DNA from: Cypionkella sp.
GTDB lineage: Bacteria; Pseudomonadota; Alphaproteobacteria; Rhodobacterales; Rhodobacteraceae
Reading direction: 5' to 3'
NCBI GenBank assembly: GCA_018063485.1
Contig: JAGPBG010000152.1
Coordinates: 1-6,032 of the forward strand
Length of the DNA: 6,032 bases
The notes beneath the pieces were generated by a model. That model was not told where the DNA came from, made no database searches, and saw only the letters and a program-made list of their open reading frames with translations. Below are positions 1 through 6,032 of this stretch, one piece after another (position 1 is the stretch's first letter; each line of letters opens with the position of its first letter). The translations under genes and the position numbers were made by a program.

Positions 1-258
1 CGCGATCAGTCGCAGGTTAACCCGGCATTGGCCGATCTGTTGCGCGTGCTGCTCAAGGGAAAATCGGAATCGCTGGGGGTTGCGCCAAAACTGATCGCCG
101 CCGCGTCGGATCTGGAGGCGATTGCCGCCGGTCAGCGTGATGTCGAAGCGTTGAAAGGCTGGCGGGCCGAGGCCTTTGGCAATGACGCCTTGCGGCTGTG
201 CCGGGGCGAGATTGCCCTCTCGGCCAAGGGCAATGAGGTGCGGGTTGTAACGATCTAG
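1..258 (+). CDS. rnd: Ribonuclease D, C-terminal part (5' end outside the window)
   Basis: This is the last 85 codons of a gene that enters from the left edge in frame 1 and stops at TAG 256-258. RNase D is a 3'-5' exoribonuclease of the DEDD superfamily that trims the 3' ends of tRNA precursors and other small RNAs. The catalytic exonuclease domain lies outside the window. What remains resembles the C-terminal helical (HRDC-type) region of alphaproteobacterial RNase D: an N-P-A-L-A-D-L-L-R-V-L-L-K run near the left edge, then K-S-E-S-x-G-V-A-x-K-L-I, then a G-W-R segment and an L-C-x-G-E-I-A-L ending. An in-frame TTG at 28 is not a real start, because the frame stays open to base 1 and the homology begins before it. 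The stop overlaps the stop of the convergent lipoprotein gene. The assignment rests on recognised C-terminal sequence only, with no catalytic residue visible, so a related HRDC protein is the alternative. Confidence 0.85.
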   Translation, partial: RDQSQVNPALADLLRVLLKGKSESLGVAPKLIAAASDLEAIAAGQRDVEALKGWRAEAFGNDALRLCRGEIALSAKGNEVRVVTI

Positions 259-710
259 CGGCGGCTGGAGCGGGCGTTATTGGCGCCCTGCACCACAATC
301 TGCGTCACAGCCTGCAATTTTATGTCGCTGATCGAGATCGCCACGGTGATCTCACGCGATTGCGGTCGGTTCACGGCGGTGGCCTCCAAGGGGGGAAACA
401 CCCGGAAATCATAGATCAGCACACCTTTTTCATCTATCGGGCGCGCCACCAACTCTGCATCCCAAAAGCCTTGGTTGGGCGGCAGCCCGGTGGCGCGCAC
501 CAAAACTCCCCCCGGAAATGGCTCGATCACCAAGCTGGTCACATCCGCCACCAGCATCCTTGGATCGGCCGGCCGGTCTGCCACGGTGATCTTGTCCACC
601 GGTTCGGATTTGCGAAACCAGTTGACCGGATTGAGCCGCGACTCCCGCATAAAGCCACAGCTTGCAAGCAGGGTAACGGCGATCAGGGCGGCGGTAAGCG
701 GCTTGCGCAT
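255..710 (-). CDS. Predicted small lipoprotein of unknown function
   Basis: The protein has 151 residues from the ATG at 710-708. The start is set by the signal peptide: M-R-K, a hydrophobic core of about 11 residues, then a lipobox L-A-S-C with the acceptor cysteine at residue 18. This predicts lipidation and attachment to a membrane, probably facing the periplasm. A longer reading from a TTG at 767 would add 19 mostly polar residues in front of the signal peptide and is unlikely. An AAGGA Shine-Dalgarno-like sequence lies 11 bases upstream of the ATG. After the cysteine comes a short linker with an N-P-V-N-W-F segment, then a domain of about 100 residues with alternating hydrophobic residues (for example S-L-V-I-E-P-F-P-G-G-V-L-V-R-A-T-G-L-P), suggesting a mostly beta-stranded fold. 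I do not recognise a named family. It is convergent with rnd and divergent from sufE, so it is probably transcribed alone. Confidence 0.8.
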   Translation of the reverse strand: MRKPLTAALIAVTLLASCGFMRESRLNPVNWFRKSEPVDKITVADRPADPRMLVADVTSLVIEPFPGGVLVRATGLPPNQGFWDAELVARPIDEKGVLIYDFRVFPPLEATAVNRPQSREITVAISISDIKLQAVTQIVVQGANNARSSRR

Positions 711-844
711 TTCAGGCTCATTCCTTGCTGGTCTGCAATAGGGCTTGTCTGTCCTTGGGTAGCGCAAAGTCAGCGCTTTGAAAAGCCCGCTTGGTCTGGA
801 CCTTTGCCGCTTTGGGCATTAGCTGAGAGCCAAGGGAGAATGCC
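711..844. promoter_or_regulatory. Divergent intergenic region between the lipoprotein gene and sufE
   Basis: These 134 bases separate two genes that point away from each other, so promoters for both must lie here or inside the neighbouring coding sequence. I see no convincing -35/-10 pair in either direction. A TTGAAA at 778-783 could be a -35 for sufE, but no good -10 follows at the usual distance. An inverted repeat, CAAAG / CTTTG (765-769 and 776-780, six-base spacer), overlaps a second one, AGCGC / GCGCT (761-765 and 773-777). Either could be an operator or chance. The sufE ribosome binding site (AGGGAG, 833-838) is at the right end. Confidence 0.45.
722..726 (-). promoter_or_regulatory. 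Ribosome binding site of the lipoprotein gene
   Basis: Read on the minus strand this is AAGGA, 11 bases upstream of the ATG at 710. The spacing is slightly long but usable. It supports the ATG at 710, which begins directly with the signal peptide, over the TTG at 767. Confidence 0.5.
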
Positions 845-1255
845 ATGGCCACATCCGCCTTTGAAGAAATTGCCGAAACCTTCGACTTTCTGGACGATTG
901 GGAAGAGCGCTATCGCCATGTGATCGAATTGGGTCGCGCCATGCCGCCGCTCGATGACAGCTTCAAGGTGCCCGCACTCAAGGTCGATGGCTGCGCCAGT
1001 CAGGTCTGGTTGCGCCCGCTGATCACAAACGGGCACTTTGATTTTCAGGGCGACTCCGATGCGATGATCGTGCGCGGGCTGATCGCGGTTTTGCACGCAC
1101 TCTATTGCGGCCTGACTCTTGCCGAAGTGGGCCGAGTGGATGCCAGTGCCGAACTCGCCCGCTTGGGATTGAACGAGCATCTGTCCTCGCAACGCTCAAA
1201 CGGAGTGCGCGCGATGGTCGAGCGCATCCGCTTGGTTGCTGCCACTGCGGCCTAA
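845..1255 (+). CDS. sufE: SufE family cysteine desulfuration protein
   Basis: The protein has 136 residues, the usual length for SufE (about 138 in E. coli). SufE accepts persulfide sulfur from the cysteine desulfurase SufS, stimulates that enzyme, and passes the sulfur to the SufBCD scaffold for Fe-S cluster assembly in the cytoplasm. The sequence shows the SufE/NifU-like signature: V-D-G-C-A-S-Q-V-W with the sulfur-accepting cysteine at residue 50, then S-D-A-M-I-V-R-G-L-I-A-V-L around residues 71-83, and a C-terminal L-N-E-H-L-S-S-Q-R-S-N-G-V-R-A-M-V. An alanine stands where E. coli has Gln after the key cysteine, a minor variation. The ATG at 845 has a good AGGGAG site 6 bases upstream (833-838). 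The gene is not beside other suf genes here, so SufS and SufBCD must be encoded elsewhere. Its TAA stop overlaps the stop of the convergent aminopeptidase gene. Confidence 0.95.
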   Translation: MATSAFEEIAETFDFLDDWEERYRHVIELGRAMPPLDDSFKVPALKVDGCASQVWLRPLITNGHFDFQGDSDAMIVRGLIAVLHALYCGLTLAEVGRVDASAELARLGLNEHLSSQRSNGVRAMVERIRLVAATAA

Positions 1256-3057
1256 ACCGGGGCGCAAGCCGCTTCACACCACTCCAGTGCCGCCACCGAC
1301 AACCGCAGATGCAGCTTGTCCAACACTTCGGCGTGATAAGCGTCAAGCCACTCGCGCTCCCCCGGTGCCAGCATTGCCCCGTTGATCAAACGGCGGTCAA
1401 ACGGCACAAAAGTCAGCGTCTCGAAGGCAAGCTGCACCCGCTCGGCATCGCCCCCCGGCAATTGCGGCGCTCGGATCGTCACGATCAGATTTTCCAGCCT
1501 GATCCCGAAAGCCCCCTCGCGGTAATAACCCGGTTCATTCGACAGGATCATCCCCGCCTCAAGCGGCACTTCCGACAGGCGCGAGAGACGCTGCGGCCCT
1601 TCATGCACCGACAGGAATGCCCCAACCCCGTGCCCGGTGCCATGGTTGAAATCCAGCCCCGCCAGCCACAACGGATAGCGCGCCAAAGGATCCAGATCGC
1701 GCCCGGCAAGACCCTTGGGCCAGCGCGCCCGGCTGATCGCAATAGTGCCCTGCAACACGCGGGTATAACAGGCGCGCGCCTCCTCCCCTGGATCGCCCAC
1801 AGCCACGGTGCGGGTGATATCAGTGGTGCCATCCAGATATTGCGCCCCCGAATCCACCAGCAAAAGCTCATTCATCCCCACCGCGCGATTGCTGTCTTCG
1901 GTCACGCGGTAATGCATGATCGCGCCATTCGGACCTGCTCCCGAAATCGTCTCGAAGCTGATATCGTGCAAGACATTGGTGGCCCGCCTGAACCCCTCCA
2001 GCGCCTTGACCACATCAATCTCGGTCAAACCGCCCTTGGGTGCCTCGCCGTCCAGCCAGCACAGAAACTCGACCATCGCCGCGCCATCGCGCAAATGCGC
2101 CTCCCGCATTCCGGCAATTTCCGCATCCGTTTTGCGGGCTTTGGGCAAGATGCACGGATCAGAGCCCCAAACCACCGCAACGCCCGCCTCTTCCAACTCG
2201 CGCGACACCAACAGCGGTGCCGTGGCGCGATCCACCCGCACCGGACCTTGCAGCGTGTGCAGGGCTGGCACAAAGGCCTGCATGGGGCGCAAAGTCACCT
2301 GCCCGCCCAGATGCGCCCGCGTCGCGGCATCGAATTTCGCGGCCTCGGCAAACAACGTAACCCGCGCATCCTCATGCAGAATCGCAAAAGCCTGTACTGA
2401 CGGCGTGCGCGCTACATCAGACCCGCGAATATTCAACAGCCAGGAAATCGAATCCGGCAAGGTCAATACCGCCGCCGATTGCCCCGCAGCCCGCAGATCA
2501 GCAGCCAATTGCACGCGCTTTTCAGCCGATGTTGCCCCTGCCAGACCATCAGGATGCGCAAAGGCCCGACCCATCGGCGGCTCGGGTTGATCGGACCAGA
2601 CCCGGTCCACCATGTTCACGGTCGCCTTCACGATCACCGAAGTGCCCTCCAGCGCCGCCTCCAGATTGGCGATCTCTTCCGCTGTGTGCAACCAGGGATC
2701 AAAGCCGACCACACCCTGCGCCACATGCTCCTTGATCCATTGCCCCACCGTCACATCCGGCCAGGGCACCGGGGTGAAAGCCGCCAGATCAACCTGCGAT
2801 TTCACTTGCGTCCGGTAACGTCCGTCAATGAACACCCCAGCCCGGTCTGGCAAAACCACACAAAACCCTGCCGAACCGGTAAAGCCTGTCAACCATTGCA
2901 AGCGCTCATCGCGCGCAGCCACGCCCTCGCCCTGGTGCGCATCGGCACGCGGGATGATGAAACCCGCCAGCCCTTCCGCCGCCATCACTGCGCGCAACGC
3001 CGCCAAACGTGCCGGGCCCTGCGCAGGCGAGGCATGGCTCACAAAGGTCTGAAACAT
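1252..3057 (-). CDS. Xaa-Pro aminopeptidase (aminopeptidase P), peptidase family M24B
   Basis: The protein has 601 residues from the ATG at 3057. It removes an N-terminal residue that precedes proline and is probably cytoplasmic, since no signal peptide is seen. It has the three-domain layout of human XPNPEP1-type enzymes: two creatinase-like N-terminal domains (about residues 12-150 and 175-310), then a pita-bread catalytic domain (about 310-540), then a short C-terminal extension. All five dimetal ligands are present: D402 (V-D-S-G-A-Q-Y), D413 (T-T-D-I-T-R-T), H476 (G-T-G-H-G-V-G), E508 (S-N-E-P-G-Y-Y) and E522 (R-L-E-N). The active-site histidines H382 (M-H-Y-R), H472 and H485 (V-H-E-G-P) are also intact, so it should be active. 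The start is the ATG because GAAGGG lies 8 bases upstream. A TTG two codons earlier would sit only 2 bases from that site. The gene follows cobT by 66 bases and may share its transcript, though no role in cobalamin synthesis is known to me. Confidence 0.93.
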   Translation of the reverse strand: MFQTFVSHASPAQGPARLAALRAVMAAEGLAGFIIPRADAHQGEGVAARDERLQWLTGFTGSAGFCVVLPDRAGVFIDGRYRTQVKSQVDLAAFTPVPWPDVTVGQWIKEHVAQGVVGFDPWLHTAEEIANLEAALEGTSVIVKATVNMVDRVWSDQPEPPMGRAFAHPDGLAGATSAEKRVQLAADLRAAGQSAAVLTLPDSISWLLNIRGSDVARTPSVQAFAILHEDARVTLFAEAAKFDAATRAHLGGQVTLRPMQAFVPALHTLQGPVRVDRATAPLLVSRELEEAGVAVVWGSDPCILPKARKTDAEIAGMREAHLRDGAAMVEFLCWLDGEAPKGGLTEIDVVKALEGFRRATNVLHDISFETISGAGPNGAIMHYRVTEDSNRAVGMNELLLVDSGAQYLDGTTDITRTVAVGDPGEEARACYTRVLQGTIAISRARWPKGLAGRDLDPLARYPLWLAGLDFNHGTGHGVGAFLSVHEGPQRLSRLSEVPLEAGMILSNEPGYYREGAFGIRLENLIVTIRAPQLPGGDAERVQLAFETLTFVPFDRRLINGAMLAPGEREWLDAYHAEVLDKLHLRLSVAALEWCEAACAPV

Positions 3058-3065
3058 CCGCAAAA

Positions 3066-3071
3066 CCCTTC
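3066..3071 (-). promoter_or_regulatory. Ribosome binding site of the aminopeptidase P gene
   Basis: On the minus strand this reads GAAGGG, 8 bases before the ATG at 3057. This spacing selects that ATG over the upstream TTG at 3063. Confidence 0.65.
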
Positions 3072-3097
3072 ATCTGTCTGAAAATATCCTGGGGGGA

Positions 3098-3124
3098 GGC
3101 CGCAGGCCGGGGGGCAAAGCCCCC
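3098..3124 (-). other. GC-rich double hairpin directly after cobT
   Basis: In transcript direction, a 6-bp stem GGGGGC / GCCCCC with a three-base TTT loop (3124-3110) begins at the last base of the cobT stop codon. It is followed at once by a small GGCC-TGC-GGCC hairpin (3108-3098). A second run of six C (3096-3091 on the minus strand) could compete for the same G-run, giving an alternative, longer structure. No T-run follows directly, so it is not a canonical Rho-independent terminator. It lies between cobT and the aminopeptidase start and could cause partial termination, protect the cobT 3' end, or be one copy of a dispersed intergenic repeat. Confidence 0.5.
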
Positions 3125-4995
3125 TACCCGGCTTTGCGCATGCCCAAAGCCCGCGCCCGTTTTTTCGGATCGGCATCGAACAATCCGGCCAGTTGCTCGG
3201 TCATCGCTCCGGCCAATTGATCGACATCGGTGATCGTCACCGCGCGCTGATAATAGCGCGTCACGTCATGGCCGATGCCAATCGCGATCAACTCCACCGC
3301 GCGCTTGCGTTCAACCATGGCGATCACATCGCGCAAGTGTTTTTCCAGAAAATTCGCGGGGTTGACCGAAAGGGTGCTGTCATCCACCGGCGCGCCATCA
3401 GAAATCACCATCAGAATGCGCCGCGCTTCGGGCCGTGCCATCATGCGCCGATGTGCCCATTCCAGCGCCTCGCCGTCGATGTTCTCCTTCAAGAGGCCCT
3501 CTTTCATCATCAGCCCCAGATTGGGCCGCACCCGCCGCCACGGCGCATCGGCCGATTTATAGATGATGTGGCGCAAATCATTCAGCCGCCCTGGCTGTTG
3601 CGGGCGCCCTTCGGCCAACCACTTCTCGCGGCTCTGCCCGCCCTTCCAGGCGCGGGTGGTAAAGCCCAATATCTCCACCTTGACCGAACAGCGTTCCAGC
3701 GTGCGCGCCAGCACATCGGCGCAAATCGCAGCTATCGAGATCGGCCGCCCCCGCATCGAGCCGGAATTGTCCAGCAGCAGCGTCACACAGGTATCGCGGA
3801 ACTCGGTATCTTTCTCTTGCTTGAACGACAGCGGCGTCGTCGGATTGGCCACCACCCGCGCCAGTCGCCCCGCGTCCAGCGTGCCCTCTTCCAGATCAAA
3901 CAACCACGAACGGTTCTGTTGCGCCTGAAGGCGGCGCTGCAACTTGTTGGCAAGACGCGACACCGCGCCTTTCAACGGCTCAAGTTGCTGGTCAAGATAG
4001 GCGCGCAACCGTTCCAGTTCCGCAGGCTCGGCCAATTCCTCGGCGCGGATTTCCTCATCGAAACTGGTGTTGTAAACGGCATAATTCGGGTCGGCATCGG
4101 AATAGGGCGCCGAAGGCGGCGGATCGAGCGGGGCCTCGCCCTCAGGCAGTTCGGCCTCGTCGCCCTGCTCCATCTCGGCAGAATCGTCCATCGTCACCTG
4201 GGCCTGGGACTGATCTTGCTGCTCATCCTGGGATTGCTCGGGCGAGCCTTCGCTTTCATCGGAGTCCTGCTCATCGCTGCCCTCGCTGTCGGGCGCGTCC
4301 TGATCCTCTTCGGCGCTGTCGCCTGCGTCATCCTCGTCCTGACGGTCGGGGTCTTCGCCCAACTGATCGCCGTAGCCCAGATCGGAAATCACCTTGCGCG
4401 CCAGCCGGGCAAACGCCGCCTGATCGGCCAGAACGTGATCAAGGTTTTGCAGCGTCGCGGCGGCCTGGTCCTCGATGAAGCCACGCCACAACTCCATGAC
4501 ATTGGCAGCCCCGCGCGGCAAGTCGCGTCCGGTGGCCAGATGGCGCACCAGATAACCCGCCGCCACCGCCAAAGGCGCGTCCTCGGCACGGGTGATCTGG
4601 GAATAGCCCTTGCGCTCGGCCTCGTGGTTGATCTTGGCGTCGATATTGCCTGCCGTGCCCGGCATGGCCCGCGCGCCCACCGCTTCGCAGCGGGCGGTCT
4701 CCATCGCCTCATAGATTTCGCGCGCAAGCGGCCCGGTTGGCGCATATTTCGCCGCCGTACCCTCATCATGAAACTTGCGCCGCAGCGCAAAAGCATCTGC
4801 GGTGCCGCGCGCCAAGAGCACCTCGTCGCGCGTCATCCGCCGCGACACTTGCGGCAACCGGATGCCTTCCTTGTTCATCCCCGCCGGATCAACCGAATAG
4901 GTCACCGTCATATCCGGGTCATTGGCCATGGTTTTGGTGGCCTCAGCCAAGGCCTTCTTGAACGGATCAGCGGGGTTGTCATTTGGTTTGGTCAT
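3124..4995 (-). CDS. cobT: Aerobic cobaltochelatase subunit CobT
   Basis: The protein has 623 residues, the usual length for the family. CobT is the integrin-like partner of the AAA+ subunit CobS. Together they form a cytoplasmic chaperone-like complex that, with CobN and ATP, inserts cobalt into hydrogenobyrinic acid a,c-diamide. The N-terminal domain (about 1-212) starts with [10 protein letters not shown] and contains [10 protein letters not shown] low-complexity linker very rich in D, E, S and Q covers about 213-290. The C-terminal von Willebrand A domain (about 395-610) carries the metal-ion-dependent adhesion site D409-N-S411-G-S413, a following G-F-T-T at 444-447 and S-D-G-A at 532-535, plus the family segment [11 protein letters not shown] at 503-513. 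This gene should not be confused with the unrelated phosphoribosyltransferase also called cobT. The start ATG at 4995 matches the conserved N-terminus, but no strong Shine-Dalgarno precedes it (only GGA about 9 bases away), so translation may depend on cobS, 64 bases upstream. Confidence 0.96.
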   Translation of the reverse strand: MTKPNDNPADPFKKALAEATKTMANDPDMTVTYSVDPAGMNKEGIRLPQVSRRMTRDEVLLARGTADAFALRRKFHDEGTAAKYAPTGPLAREIYEAMETARCEAVGARAMPGTAGNIDAKINHEAERKGYSQITRAEDAPLAVAAGYLVRHLATGRDLPRGAANVMELWRGFIEDQAAATLQNLDHVLADQAAFARLARKVISDLGYGDQLGEDPDRQDEDDAGDSAEEDQDAPDSEGSDEQDSDESEGSPEQSQDEQQDQSQAQVTMDDSAEMEQGDEAELPEGEAPLDPPPSAPYSDADPNYAVYNTSFDEEIRAEELAEPAELERLRAYLDQQLEPLKGAVSRLANKLQRRLQAQQNRSWLFDLEEGTLDAGRLARVVANPTTPLSFKQEKDTEFRDTCVTLLLDNSGSMRGRPISIAAICADVLARTLERCSVKVEILGFTTRAWKGGQSREKWLAEGRPQQPGRLNDLRHIIYKSADAPWRRVRPNLGLMMKEGLLKENIDGEALEWAHRRMMARPEARRILMVISDGAPVDDSTLSVNPANFLEKHLRDVIAMVERKRAVELIAIGIGHDVTRYYQRAVTITDVDQLAGAMTEQLAGLFDADPKKRARALGMRKAG

Positions 4996-5040
4996 GATCC
5001 GGTCCGGTAGGGCGGGGGTTGCCGCGCCTTTTTGAGGGAG

Positions 5041-5060
5041 GGTCGGGGTAGCCCCCGACC
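5041..5060 (-). other. Perfect 8-bp hairpin at the cobS stop codon
   Basis: The two arms GGTCGGGG and CCCCGACC (5041-5048 and 5053-5060) pair perfectly around a four-base loop. The structure starts at the last base of the cobS TAG and lies in the 64-base gap before cobT. In the direction of cob transcription it is followed by CTCCCTC and then a short A-run, not a T-run, so it is not a standard intrinsic terminator. A stem at this position could slow 3'-5' decay of the cobS message, mark a processing site, or tune the amount of cobT made relative to cobS. Confidence 0.5.
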
Positions 5061-6032
5061 TACTTCATCGCCATGCTGGCCGCAGACTCTGGCAGTTCTT
5101 CGGCAAAGCAGCGTTGGTAGAATTCGGCCACCGTCTGACGCTCCAACTCATCGCATTTGTTCAGGAAGGACAAACGGAAAGCATAGCCCACACTGCGGAA
5201 TATCTCGGCGTTTTCGGCCCAGTTCAGCACAGTGCGCGGGCTCATCACGGTGGACAGATCACCGTTCATGAAGGCCGTGCGGGTCAGATCGGCCACTGTC
5301 ACCATCTGCGAAATGGTCTTGCGGCCCTTTTCGGTGTTGTAATGCGGGCGTTTGGCCAGAACGATAGCGGCCTCGGCGTCGTGGGACAGGTAGTTCAGCG
5401 TGGCGACCAGTGACCAACGGTCCATCTGCGCCTGGTTGATCTGCTGGGTACCGTGGTAAAGGCCGGTGGTGTCGCCCAGGCCAACGGTGTTGGCAGTGGC
5501 GAACAGCCGGAAGCAGGGATGCGGGGTGATGATCTCGTTCTGGTCCATCAGGGTCAGTTTGCCGTCATGTTCCAGCACGCGCTGGATGACGAACATCACA
5601 TCGGGGCGGCCTGCGTCATATTCGTCGAACACAATCGCCACCGGATTGCGCAAAGCCCAAGGCAGAATGCCCTCGTGGAATTCGGTCACCTGCTTGCCAT
5701 CGCGCAGCTTGATCGCATCCTTGCCGATCAGGTCGATCCGGCTGATATGGCTGTCAAGGTTGACCCGTACCGTCGGCCAGTTCAGCCTTGCGCCAACCTG
5801 TTCGATATGGGTCGATTTGCCGGTGCCGTGAAAGCCCTGAATCATCACCCGGCGGTTATAGGCATAGCCCGCCAGAATCGCCAAAGTGGTATCGGGATCA
5901 AACTTATAGGTCGGATCAATCACTGGCACCCGATCGGTTGCCTCGGCAAAACCCTTTACCTTCATATCGGTATCAATACCGAACACATCACGAACCGAAA
6001 TTTCCTCGGTGGGTTTCATCACTGTATCAGCC
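5060..6032 (-). CDS. cobS: Aerobic cobaltochelatase subunit CobS (5' end probably outside the window)
   Basis: CobS is the AAA+ ATPase of the cobaltochelatase. It forms ring complexes with CobT that drive cobalt insertion by CobN in the late steps of aerobic cobalamin synthesis. Counting from a GTG at 6022, the visible features are a short N-terminal segment with [10 protein letters not shown] (16-25), the Walker A motif G63-F-H-G-T-G-K-S-T71, Walker B with V-F-D133-E134, a sensor-1 type A-T-A-N178, a D-R-W at 201-203 that may hold the arginine finger, and S-P-R263 near the C-terminus. The protein ends P-E-S-A-A-S at about residue 320. Family members are usually about 327-328 residues. The frame stays open to the right edge, and neither the GTG at 6022 nor the ATG at 6019 has a visible Shine-Dalgarno sequence. 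The true start is therefore probably a few codons beyond 6032. All ATPase motifs are intact. cobS is the first visible gene of the cobS-cobT block, so its promoter is also outside. Confidence 0.96.
   Translation of the reverse strand, partial: ADTVMKPTEEISVRDVFGIDTDMKVKGFAEATDRVPVIDPTYKFDPDTTLAILAGYAYNRRVMIQGFHGTGKSTHIEQVGARLNWPTVRVNLDSHISRIDLIGKDAIKLRDGKQVTEFHEGILPWALRNPVAIVFDEYDAGRPDVMFVIQRVLEHDGKLTLMDQNEIITPHPCFRLFATANTVGLGDTTGLYHGTQQINQAQMDRWSLVATLNYLSHDAEAAIVLAKRPHYNTEKGRKTISQMVTVADLTRTAFMNGDLSTVMSPRTVLNWAENAEIFRSVGYAFRLSFLNKCDELERQTVAEFYQRCFAEELPESAASMAMK

Noticed and set aside
272..288. A GGGCG / CGCCC hairpin 13 bases after the rnd stop, considered as an rnd terminator.
   Set aside because: The stem is only 5 bp, lies within the coding sequence of the lipoprotein gene, and has no T-run after it.
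360..923. Plus-strand open frames of 187 and 88 codons covering the lipoprotein gene.
   Set aside because: They show no recognisable domain and run antisense to a gene with a signal peptide, lipobox and ribosome binding site. The longer one also runs out of frame into sufE.
1105..2400. A 431-codon plus-strand open frame opposite the aminopeptidase gene.
   Set aside because: It overlaps sufE in another frame and runs antisense to a gene with all catalytic residues intact. Its translation is rich in R, H, P and Q, typical of antisense reading of GC-rich genes.
3709..4360. The acidic, repetitive CobT segment considered as an inserted or foreign element.
   Set aside because: A charged low-complexity linker between the N-terminal and von Willebrand A domains is normal in CobT and in related ChlD/BchD proteins, and the total length is normal.
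3193..5010. A 605-codon open frame on the plus strand opposite cobT, with a stretch that looks like membrane-spanning segments.
   Set aside because: It is a shadow of cobT. The hydrophobic part lies opposite the acidic linker, because GAC/GAG codons for Asp/Glu read as GTC/CTC (Val/Leu) on the other strand. cobT itself has clear family motifs.
5011..5033. GGCG...CGCC followed by TTTTT on the plus strand, terminator-like.
   Set aside because: The stem is 4 bp with a large loop, and no plus-strand gene ends nearby for it to serve.

Overview
The window looks like chromosomal DNA of an alphaproteobacterium, most likely of the Rhodobacterales (Rhodobacter/Roseobacter group). The reasons are the GC-rich coding sequence, the close match of the CobS and CobT proteins to that group as I remember them, and a CobNST-type aerobic cobaltochelatase. 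This is a judgement from protein motifs, not a database result. Nearly all of the sequence is protein-coding. I see no tRNA, rRNA, CRISPR array, transposase, phage gene or integrase.

Layout, left to right. Positions 1-258 (+) hold the 3' end of a ribonuclease D gene. It meets, stop codon to stop codon, a small predicted lipoprotein gene of unknown function (255-710, -). A 134-base divergent intergenic region follows, then sufE (845-1255, +), a sulfur-acceptor protein for Fe-S cluster assembly. sufE also meets its right-hand neighbour tail to tail with overlapping stops. That neighbour is a three-domain aminopeptidase P of peptidase family M24B (1252-3057, -). Further right on the minus strand lie cobT (3124-4995) and cobS (5060 to the window edge, 5' end missing), the AAA+ chaperone pair of the aerobic cobaltochelatase.

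How the genes relate. The minus-strand block runs cobS -> cobT -> aminopeptidase P, with short gaps of 64 and 66 bases, so it is probably one transcript starting right of the window. Each gap carries a GC-rich hairpin directly after the upstream stop codon but no T-run, so these look more like RNA-stability, processing or leaky-termination elements than full terminators. CobS and CobT work with CobN (not in this window) to insert cobalt into hydrogenobyrinic acid a,c-diamide during aerobic cobalamin synthesis. The aminopeptidase has no obvious part in that pathway. The rnd, lipoprotein and sufE genes are separate housekeeping or unknown functions.

I did not find a convincing new biological system here. 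The items most worth a second look are the uncharacterised lipoprotein, the two intergenic hairpins in the cob block (one of which resembles a dispersed intergenic repeat), and the two convergent gene pairs whose stop codons overlap.
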